A DNA stretch of 21,160 nt, from IMG/VR virus record IMGVR_UViG_3300006928_000127, positions 1 through 21,160 of that record. One strand, 5' to 3'. The DNA comes from a virus. This document shows, piece after piece, positions 5,730 through 11,424 of the stretch. Made by a program: the position numbers and the translations under genes. The first letter of the stretch is position 1. The number at the start of each line of letters is the position of its first letter. Under the pieces are notes generated by a model. The model did not search any database. It worked only from the letters and a program-made list of their open reading frames with translations, and was not told the origin of the DNA.

Positions 5730-7574
5730 ATGACAACAGTATATGACATTGAAACAGACGGTCTATTAGATGAGTTGACCAAGATTCATGTCTTGTCTTA
5801 TTCAGATGATGGTAAGACGGTACATCATACGCATGACTACGATGAAATGCGTGAGTTCTTTACTACACGCAAGGCACTTGTAGGTCACAATCATGTTCGC
5901 TTTGATATACCAGCGGTGGAAAAGGTGCTAGGCATTGAGGTAAAGGCTCGTCTGATCGACACTCTAGCGTTATCTTGGTATCTACACCATGACCGTATGA
6001 AGCATGGGCTTGAGGGCTACGGAGAGGACTATGGAGTGCCTAAGCCTGTCATTAAGGACTGGGACAGCCTGACACCAGAAGAGTACGCTCACAGGTGTGA
6101 TGAGGACGTTAAGATCAACGTGCGTCTATGGCGTGACTTAGACCTTAAGCTCAACAAGCTGTACCAAGACTCAACTGAGAAGGATCGTCTGATCGACTAT
6201 CTTACATTCAAGCTAGACTGTGCAAAAGAACAAGAGACCCTACGATGGAAATTAGACGTAGACAAGGCACAGGTAGCCTACGACGAAATCATGGCACTAA
6301 AGATAGAGAAGGTAGACCAACTAGCAGAGGCCATGCCAAAGAAGACACTCACCCGTGTAGCTAACCAGCCAAAGGTTATGCACAAGAAGGACGGTGATCT
6401 ATCGTCACATGGGGAGAAATGGGTAGCACTCTGTAAAGAGTATATGCAGCCCGTTACAACTCAATCTTTTGTCGTTAAGACAGGAGAAGAGAGGGGAAAC
6501 CCTAACAGCAACGACCAAGTAAAAGACTGGTTATATTCACTGGGGTGGAAGCCTCGTACATATAAATTCCTAAGAGATAAGGTGACAGGTGATGAACGAC
6601 AGATTGAACAGGTACGAAAAAATGGAGAGTTATGTCAAAGTGTCAGAGAGCTTGCAGAGGTTGACCCGTCTGTTGATCTTCTGGATGGTCTCACAGTTCT
6701 TACTCACCGTGCTGGTATTCTTAAAAGTTTCCTAGAGTGTCACAAGGACGGATGGCTAGAAGCTAGTGTAGCTGGTCTCACTAATACCTTTCGCTTCAAA
6801 CACTTTCGCCCACTGGTAAACCTACCTAGCGTAGACAAGCCATACGGTGATGTTATCCGTGGTTGCCTAACGTGTCCTGATGGCTATGTGTTAGCTGGTG
6901 CTGACATGACCAGCCTAGAGGATACAACTAAGCGACACTACATGAAGCCACTAGACCCTGAGTACGTAGAACAGATGAGTAAAGAAGGTTTTGACCCACA
7001 CTTAGACTTAGCTCTACACGCTGGTGTTATCTCACAAGATGACATCGACAAGCACAACTCAGGAGAAAGGTCACTGAAAGCACTACGTAAGAATTACAAG
7101 GTGGTGAACTACAGTGCTACGTATGGTGTAGGAGCGCCTAAGCTGGCCCGTGAGACAGGTATGACCCAACGTGAGGCTAAGACCCTACTAGAAGCGTTCT
7201 GGTCACGTAACTGGGCTATTGAGAAGGTGGCAAGCACACTACGTACACGGGAGCTATTTGGTTCTATGTGGCTCAAGAACCCTGTGTCTGGATTCTGGTA
7301 TAGCCTACGTAGTGATAAGGATCGGTTCAGTACACTCAACCAAGGCACAGGTGTATACTGCTTTGACAGTTGGGTTAAGGAGTGTCGTGGTATGGGTCTG
7401 GAGACCATAGGTCAGTTCCACGATGAGATCATAGTTTTAACAAAAGAAGGAGATGAAGATAAGGCAGAGAATATAATGCAGATGAGCATTAACAACGTGA
7501 ACCATGAGATAAACTTGAACGTACCATTAGGGACAGATGTTCAATTTGGTAACACGTATGCAGACATACATTAA
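5730..7574 (+). CDS. DNA polymerase, family A, T7-like
   Basis: This is the replicative DNA polymerase with proofreading. The exonuclease domain shows 'YDIETDG' (5-11; D6, E8), 'HNHVRFDIP' (53-61; D59) and 'HRCDEDV' (121-127). The polymerase domain has motif A 'GADMTSLED' (390-398; D392, E397), the O-helix 'RKNYKVVNYSATYG' (453-466; R453, K457, Y461, Y465) and motif C 'FHDE' (563-566). Y461 occupies the E. coli 762 position. Tyr here favours dideoxy incorporation and, in marine phage surveys, goes with fast lytic phages. Motif A lacks the Arg that follows E-L in T7 and has D-T-T-K-R-H instead. At 614 residues it is about 90 shorter than T7 gp5. GGAGG precedes the start. Confidence 0.95.
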   Translation: MTTVYDIETDGLLDELTKIHVLSYSDDGKTVHHTHDYDEMREFFTTRKALVGHNHVRFDIPAVEKVLGIEVKARLIDTLALSWYLHHDRMKHGLEGYGEDYGVPKPVIKDWDSLTPEEYAHRCDEDVKINVRLWRDLDLKLNKLYQDSTEKDRLIDYLTFKLDCAKEQETLRWKLDVDKAQVAYDEIMALKIEKVDQLAEAMPKKTLTRVANQPKVMHKKDGDLSSHGEKWVALCKEYMQPVTTQSFVVKTGEERGNPNSNDQVKDWLYSLGWKPRTYKFLRDKVTGDERQIEQVRKNGELCQSVRELAEVDPSVDLLDGLTVLTHRAGILKSFLECHKDGWLEASVAGLTNTFRFKHFRPLVNLPSVDKPYGDVIRGCLTCPDGYVLAGADMTSLEDTTKRHYMKPLDPEYVEQMSKEGFDPHLDLALHAGVISQDDIDKHNSGERSLKALRKNYKVVNYSATYGVGAPKLARETGMTQREAKTLLEAFWSRNWAIEKVASTLRTRELFGSMWLKNPVSGFWYSLRSDKDRFSTLNQGTGVYCFDSWVKECRGMGLETIGQFHDEIIVLTKEGDEDKAENIMQMSINNVNHEINLNVPLGTDVQFGNTYADIH

Positions 7575-7601
7575 AAAAAGTAAAATAAATGTACGAATTA
7601 G

Positions 7602-7632
7602 TGTTACAAATCTCAAAAAATGTCCCTATAGT
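7602..7632 (+). promoter_or_regulatory. Promoter-like element, copy 2
   Basis: TGTTAC (7602-7607), a 17-base spacer and CCTATA (7625-7630) repeat the element at 3562-3590. The block AAATGTCCCTATA (7618-7630) is identical in both, while the sequence between hexamer and block differs. TATAGT (7627-7632) is a good alternative -10. It lies 57 bases before the ssDNA-binding protein gene and would drive the second half of the + block. The preceding A-rich run (7571-7590) could act as an UP element. Confidence 0.65.
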
Positions 7633-7648
7633 ATATTACCAACATAGT

Positions 7649-7665
7649 GCTGTAAACCCTACAGC
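7649..7665 (+). repeat. Small perfect hairpin in SSB leader
   Basis: GCTGTA (7649-7654) and TACAGC (7660-7665) are perfect inverted copies around a 5-base loop AACCC. The structure would sit about 12 bases into a transcript started from the 7602-7632 site, where 5' hairpins commonly protect phage messages from decay. The SSB ribosome-binding sequence AAGAGGAAA begins 7 bases downstream and stays free. No U-run follows, so it is not a terminator. Confidence 0.4.
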
Positions 7666-7687
7666 TTAAACAAGAGGAAACCCGACT

Positions 7688-8227
7688 ATGGCTAAACACA
7701 CAATGGATATGGTTCTTGAGTACGCAAAAGTGTTTGAAGAGAACCGTGATATGGGTGGCGACCAAAATAATGCAGCCAAGAAAGCAGCCAAACATAACGG
7801 TCAGTATGTGACAAACGCATACTTTACTGACGAAGGCCAGATCACAGAATTACTTGAAGGTGGGCTAGACCCAAAGCCTATGGGTAATGATCGTATCAAA
7901 GAAGGTAGTAGCTTTGGTATCGGTAAGTATGTCAAACTGACACGTATGCATGATCACGTTATGACATTTACGGACAAGAGGGGTAACCCGACTGAGGTAG
8001 ACTTCGGTGGCGCACCAGTAGTTGTCAACATAACAAACGGACTTGAGAATAAGTCTCTCTGGTCTTTTGATGGAGATGGAACACTAGGTAACGGTACTAA
8101 AGCTAAGGTGCAGTTTGAGACCTACTCTAAGGGTGCTGGTGTTCGATTAATTGCTATTGCGGTTACAGACCATGTAGCGTGGGAAGAAATTTCGTCAGCA
8201 GACGATGAAATCTTTATGGTAGGATAA
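7688..8227 (+). CDS. T7 gp2.5-like single-stranded DNA-binding protein
   Basis: The C-terminal two thirds of this 179-residue protein match the gp2.5 OB-fold layout. There is a 'MTFTDKRGNPTEVDFGGAPVVV' strand pair, then 'DGTLGNGTKAKVQFETYSKG', then 'GVRLIAIAVTDHVAWEEI', followed by a short acidic tail ending in Phe-Met-Val-Gly (SSADDEIFMVG). In T7 the acidic tail with a terminal aromatic residue contacts polymerase and helicase. Here it is short and less acidic. The N-terminal 50 residues are helical and unlike gp2.5. The gene has its own promoter-like site and a leader hairpin, fitting a protein needed in bulk. Its neighbours are exonuclease and endonuclease I, as in T7-like replication clusters. 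Confidence 0.72.
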   Translation: MAKHTMDMVLEYAKVFEENRDMGGDQNNAAKKAAKHNGQYVTNAYFTDEGQITELLEGGLDPKPMGNDRIKEGSSFGIGKYVKLTRMHDHVMTFTDKRGNPTEVDFGGAPVVVNITNGLENKSLWSFDGDGTLGNGTKAKVQFETYSKGAGVRLIAIAVTDHVAWEEISSADDEIFMVG

Positions 8228-8231
8228 TACA

Positions 8232-8432
8232 ATGCGTATTGAGATCACAGCTTATGCTAACAAAGACGAAGATGGTTTTGAGGGTATGTTTACGTCCCAA
8301 CGAGAGGATGTAGACGACCTTCAAACTTTCGCTCAACAACTCACAGACTTTGCCCGTAGTATCGGATACAGCTATGTCGTTAACGTAGGTTTTGAATTAG
8401 ACGATGGTTCAGTCACGTTTGGCACGTTCTAA
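8232..8432 (+). CDS. Small hypothetical protein, 66 aa
   Basis: This acidic soluble protein starts 'MRIEITAYANKDEDGFEGMF' and ends with the beta-type stretch 'YSYVVNVGFELDDGSVTFGTF'. A central helix (VDDLQTFAQQLTDFARSIG) separates the two. No family recognised. It begins 4 bases after the SSB gene and its TAA overlaps the exonuclease start by one base, so it is translated within the same unit. A partner role in replication is possible from position alone. Confidence 0.7.
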   Translation: MRIEITAYANKDEDGFEGMFTSQREDVDDLQTFAQQLTDFARSIGYSYVVNVGFELDDGSVTFGTF

Positions 8433-9163
8433 TGGACAGAGGCAAAGTTTTAATTGATGGAGACATCATAGCATATCGTGCAGCCTTTGCCACTCAAGAC
8501 CTGCTTTCAAGTGACGCTAGGTATAAGGTAGAGGAGCTTGTAGACTACATCTTAGATGAGACCCTAGACCTTCCCTTTCCAACAGAGAGTGAGTACCAAG
8601 TATACCTAACAGGCAAGACCAACTTTAGGTTCGATATTGCTAAGTCTTATCCCTACAAGGGAAACAGGTCTTCAGCAGAAAAGCCTGTCCACCTTGGTGA
8701 TACTCGTGACCACCTAGAGGTTAAGTACGGGGCTATTGTTAGCGACAACGAAGAAGCTGATGATCTTATTGCTAAGGGGGCTGCTGCACTAGACTACAAC
8801 TGTGTAGTGGCCTCTATAGACAAAGATATGCTTCAGCTACCTTGTTGGCACTTTAACTTTGGTAGAGGTACGTGGGAGAAGGTAAGTCCTTACGAGGGAA
8901 CACGGTTCTTTTACACTCAAATACTAACAGGAGACCGTGCAGATAACATTGTTGGTCTACGTGGTATTGGCCCTAAGAAAGCGGAGAAAATCTTGAGTGA
9001 CTGTAAGACTGAGGAAGACTTGTGGCAAGCCGTTCTTAAGGCTTACGATGGAAACATTGACCGCATAATTGAGAATGGGAGATTGCTTTGGTTAAGACGG
9101 TTGGAAGACGAGTTATGGGAACCGCCGAAAGAGGTCGCAAGTACGGATATAGATCAGGACTAG
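8432..9163 (+). CDS. 5'-3' exonuclease (T7 gp6-like, FEN superfamily)
   Basis: The 243-residue protein has the acidic metal-binding set of the flap endonuclease/5' exonuclease family: 'LIDGDIIAYRAA' (7-18; D9, D11), 'DNEEADDLI' (105-113; D110, D111) and 'ASIDKDMLQL' (127-136; D130, D132). The helix-three-turn-helix 'TGDRADNIVGLRGIGPKKA' (166-184; D168, D171) binds duplex DNA. In T7 the counterpart removes RNA primers and degrades host DNA to nucleotides. It sits in the SSB-to-endonuclease I cluster, overlapping the 5' neighbour by 1 base and the 3' neighbour by 49. 'RFDIAKSYPYKGNR' (66-79) is the typical basic arch segment. Confidence 0.9.
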   Translation: MDRGKVLIDGDIIAYRAAFATQDLLSSDARYKVEELVDYILDETLDLPFPTESEYQVYLTGKTNFRFDIAKSYPYKGNRSSAEKPVHLGDTRDHLEVKYGAIVSDNEEADDLIAKGAAALDYNCVVASIDKDMLQLPCWHFNFGRGTWEKVSPYEGTRFFYTQILTGDRADNIVGLRGIGPKKAEKILSDCKTEEDLWQAVLKAYDGNIDRIIENGRLLWLRRLEDELWEPPKEVASTDIDQD

Positions 9164-9498
9164 AGGATCGAATATCTGAACAACTTACAGACTTGTCAGT
9201 GCCGTTTAAGTATGAGCAGTTTAAGATCAAGTATGAGGTAAACGAGATTAGAACTTACACACCTGACTTTGAACTTCCCAACGGGATTATCATAGAAAGC
9301 AAAGGAAGGTTTGTTGCAGCAGATAGAAAGAAACACTTATTAGTACAGAAGCAATACCCTAGCTTAGACATACGCTTTGTCTTTAGTAATAGTAGGGCAA
9401 AGATAAGCAAAGGTTCCAAGACAACTTATGCCATGTGGTGTGAGAAAAATGGATTCCAGTACGCAGACAAACTCATCCCGAAGGAGTGGTTAGAATGA
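9115..9498 (+). CDS. Endonuclease I (T7 gp3-like Holliday junction resolvase)
   Basis: The product aligns closely with T7 endonuclease I: 'YRSGLEDRISEQL', 'TYTPDFELPNGIIIESKG', 'DRKKHLLV', 'DIRFVFSNSRAKISKGS' and 'ADKLIPKEWLE' are all recognisable. The catalytic set E17, D51, E61 and K63 (numbered from ATG 9115) is complete. The enzyme resolves branched DNA and, in T7, breaks down host DNA. I chose ATG 9115 over a TTG at 9088 because GGAAG lies 7 bases ahead of it and because the length before the catalytic Glu then matches T7. It overlaps the exonuclease gene by 49 bases and the next gene by 4 (ATGA). Confidence 0.95.
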   Translation: MGTAERGRKYGYRSGLEDRISEQLTDLSVPFKYEQFKIKYEVNEIRTYTPDFELPNGIIIESKGRFVAADRKKHLLVQKQYPSLDIRFVFSNSRAKISKGSKTTYAMWCEKNGFQYADKLIPKEWLE

Positions 9499-10277
9499 CG
9501 TTAGGTAGTACAGCGGTAGTCTTTAGTTGTGGTCACACAGACCCAGACGTAAGCAACGAAAGGTTCGATTGGTTAGGAGAGTTGATATACGACGTTAGAC
9601 CTGACTATGTTATAGACTTAGGTGATGGTGCGGATATGCGGTCGTTAAACTCTTACGACACTCGTTACCCAGAAGCTATAGTAAGTCAGTCCTACCAGGA
9701 TGACATCGAACACTACAACGAGGCAATGAGTCGTCTGAGGGAAAAGCCTAGTGTACGAAAATATAAACGACCGTTTTGGGTTGGCTTTGAGGGGAACCAT
9801 GAGAATAGAATTAAGACTGCTGTTAAGCACGACCCAAGGGTAGAAGGGGAGAGGTATGGGGTTTCGTTCAAGCACCTACAAACAGACCATTGGTTCGACG
9901 AGTACCACGAATACACTAATAGCGCCCCCACCATTCATAATTACGATGGTGTTGACTACGCTCATTATGTGGGGGCTGGCAATTTTGGTCGTGCCATTAG
10001 TGGTGTTCATCATGCTTATGGGTTACTACAAAAGCGCTATCGCTCTTGCACTGTTGGTCACAGTCATAAACGTGACCTTTATTTTAAGGACGATGTTGGC
10101 AGCAACGGTGCTATTGGGGCCGTTATCGGTTGTTACAAGGGTGCTGAAGAAGGTTGGGCTGGTCAATCAAACAAGGAATGGTTCAAAGGCGTTCTCATCA
10201 AAAGAAATATTTGTGATGGACTCTACGAACCTCAGTTTGTTAGTCTTGAGACACTACGACGGACATATGGGAAATGA
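9495..10277 (+). CDS. Calcineurin-like metallophosphoesterase
   Basis: The 260-residue protein carries most metallophosphoesterase motifs: 'GDGAD' (43-47, the GDxxD motif), 'GNHEN' (100-104), 'DYAHYVG' (154-160, a motif-IV His) and 'GHSHKRD' (188-194). The first motif, normally D-x-H, reads C12-G13-H14 ('FSCGHTDPD'), so the first-site Asp is a Cys. D16 lies nearby and may compensate. Family members cut phosphodiesters or phosphomonoesters with two metals; the substrate here is unknown. Its place after endonuclease I suggests DNA or nucleotide processing. ATG 9495 overlaps the previous stop as ATGA behind AAGGAG. A GTG at 9486 is less likely. Confidence 0.82.
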   Translation: MTLGSTAVVFSCGHTDPDVSNERFDWLGELIYDVRPDYVIDLGDGADMRSLNSYDTRYPEAIVSQSYQDDIEHYNEAMSRLREKPSVRKYKRPFWVGFEGNHENRIKTAVKHDPRVEGERYGVSFKHLQTDHWFDEYHEYTNSAPTIHNYDGVDYAHYVGAGNFGRAISGVHHAYGLLQKRYRSCTVGHSHKRDLYFKDDVGSNGAIGAVIGCYKGAEEGWAGQSNKEWFKGVLIKRNICDGLYEPQFVSLETLRRTYGK

Positions 10278-10387
10278 GGTTGAAGCTGCACTACGTGGTG
10301 AAACGAAAGGGGGAACACTTTGGGAAAAAGGTCGGACTACGTAAGGCGAGAAAGGGATGCTTACTATACACCACTACCTGCTGTTGA
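10274..10387 (+). CDS. Possible 37-aa basic peptide gene, tentative
   Basis: ATG 10274 overlaps the phosphoesterase stop as ATGA and runs to TGA 10385-10387. The product is very basic (MRLKLHYVVKRKGEHFGKK, then GLRKARKG) and ends TTTCC. It would cover the otherwise empty 42 bases before the methyltransferase and then overlap that gene in another frame. The stop-start coupling is the main support. A leader peptide that helps load ribosomes for the TTG-started methyltransferase is possible. It may equally be chance. Confidence 0.25.
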   Translation: MRLKLHYVVKRKGEHFGKKVGLRKARKGCLLYTTTCC

Positions 10388-10859
10388 GCCTTTGATTTCA
10401 CACTTGCCTTACACGTTTGACTACGTAGAGCCTTGTGCTGGAGATGGACGCCTAATAGATCATATTAGTTATCTTACGGAAGGTCATGGGGAATGCTTGT
10501 ATGCCTGTGATATTGACCCAAGAGACCCACGGGTTGTACTACACGATGGGCTTTCTCTTGATTTAGGTGGGTATAATGTCGTTGACTTCTGTATTACCAA
10601 CCCACCTTGGGACAGGAAGTTCTTGCACCCCTTCATGGAACACTGGATGCAGAGGTGTCCCACATGGTTACTCTTTGATGCAGACTGGATGCACACTAAG
10701 CAATCAGCCCTTTACATGACCTACTGTACTAAGGTAGTAAGTGTAGGTAGGGTCAAGTGGATCGAAGGTAGCAAGGGTGTAGGCAAAGACAACTGCGCTT
10801 GGTATCTATTTGATGCTTACAACAAAACACAGACACAGTTCTATGGAAGGAACATATGA
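10320..10859 (+). CDS. DNA N6-adenine methyltransferase-like protein, TTG start
   Basis: The 179-residue protein shows 'YYTPLPAVEPLI' (15-26) and then the SAM-binding motif 'VEPCAGDGRL' (36-45). 'ACDIDPRD' (62-69) and the catalytic 'ITNPPWDR' (92-99), the N-P-P-W form of amino-methyltransferases, follow. 'DNCAWYLFD' (157-165) is a typical late motif. No target-recognition domain or restriction partner is visible, so it is an orphan enzyme that may protect phage DNA against host restriction (inference). No suitable in-frame ATG exists. TTG 10320 follows AAAGGGGG, and the frame is closed by a stop at 10299. The end overlaps mazG as ATGA. Confidence 0.78.
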   Translation: MGKRSDYVRRERDAYYTPLPAVEPLISHLPYTFDYVEPCAGDGRLIDHISYLTEGHGECLYACDIDPRDPRVVLHDGLSLDLGGYNVVDFCITNPPWDRKFLHPFMEHWMQRCPTWLLFDADWMHTKQSALYMTYCTKVVSVGRVKWIEGSKGVGKDNCAWYLFDAYNKTQTQFYGRNI

Positions 10860-11227
10860 TAATGATTAGTCAAGACGATATAGATGCGTGGGAAGTTCAA
10901 CAAGACAAGCCTGTAAATGACTTGAATGACTACCAGAAGAAAGCGGTATCCTTTGCTGTGTACCCACCTACTCACAAGGTTCTGTATCCCACTCTAGGCT
11001 TATGTGGGGAAGCAGGGGAAGTGGCAGAAAAGGTCAAGAAACAAATTAGAGATGGTGTTTTTAGTAACTATGAGTTAGCAAAAGAATTAGGAGATGTCCT
11101 CTGGTATCTGTCTAACACAGCTAATGATATCGGTTACTCACTTAAAGAGATAGCTAATATGAACATAGATAAGTTAACAAACCGTAAAAATAGGAATGTA
11201 ATTAAAGGATCGGGAGACAACAGATGA
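10856..11227 (+). CDS. MazG-like nucleoside triphosphate pyrophosphohydrolase
   Basis: The 123-residue protein has the MazG signature 'LGLCGEAGEVAEKVKK' (47-62) with E52 and E55, then 'AKELGDVLWYLS' (75-86) with E77 and D80. This completes the ExxE...ExxD metal site. Such enzymes hydrolyse (d)NTPs, or possibly ppGpp, to monophosphates. In marine phages MazG has been proposed to lower stress signalling or clean the nucleotide pool. It lies beside NrdJ and glutaredoxin, consistent with nucleotide metabolism. The 20-residue N-terminal extension (DDIDAWEVQQDKPVNDLNDY) contacts the usual first helix. The start overlaps the methyltransferase stop (ATGA) behind GGAAGGA. Confidence 0.85.
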   Translation: MIMISQDDIDAWEVQQDKPVNDLNDYQKKAVSFAVYPPTHKVLYPTLGLCGEAGEVAEKVKKQIRDGVFSNYELAKELGDVLWYLSNTANDIGYSLKEIANMNIDKLTNRKNRNVIKGSGDNR

Positions 11228-11424
11228 AGACTAGGTGGGTCAACAATATATTTGTACGGTTTATGAGGTACTGTATTATGTGGTCAGAACATAGGGCAGC
11301 AATCAAAACACTTAATAAACTGACAGACGCTGAGTTAAAGGACATAGGATTGTCACGGGGCGATATCGACCGTATGGTCTGGCTAGAAGAAGATAAGCAA
11401 GAACGAGGTAAAACACATGAGTAA
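11224..11424 (+). CDS. DUF1127 family protein, 66 aa
   Basis: The second half is the DUF1127 core: 'AAIKTLNKLTDAELKDIGL' followed by SRGDIDRMVW. The conserved L--L-D-EL-DIGL-R-DI pattern is complete. The N-terminus is an amphipathic basic stretch (MKTRWVNNIFVRFMRYCIMW), longer than a bare core. DUF1127 proteins are abundant in Alphaproteobacteria, where small members have been linked to RNA turnover and to phosphate and carbon metabolism. A phage copy could modulate host RNA decay or the metabolic state (inference), and it was probably acquired from a host. It is coupled to mazG (ATGA) and overlaps nrdJ by 8 bases. Confidence 0.85.
   Translation: MKTRWVNNIFVRFMRYCIMWSEHRAAIKTLNKLTDAELKDIGLSRGDIDRMVWLEEDKQERGKTHE

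Noticed and set aside
7109-7408. 99-codon open frame on the minus strand inside the polymerase gene
   Set aside because: It is antisense to strongly conserved polymerase motifs, has no ribosome-binding site or family pattern, and lies within a + strand operon.
9088-9114. Upstream TTG start for endonuclease I
   Set aside because: ATG 9115 has a better-placed GGAAG and gives the T7-like length before the catalytic Glu.
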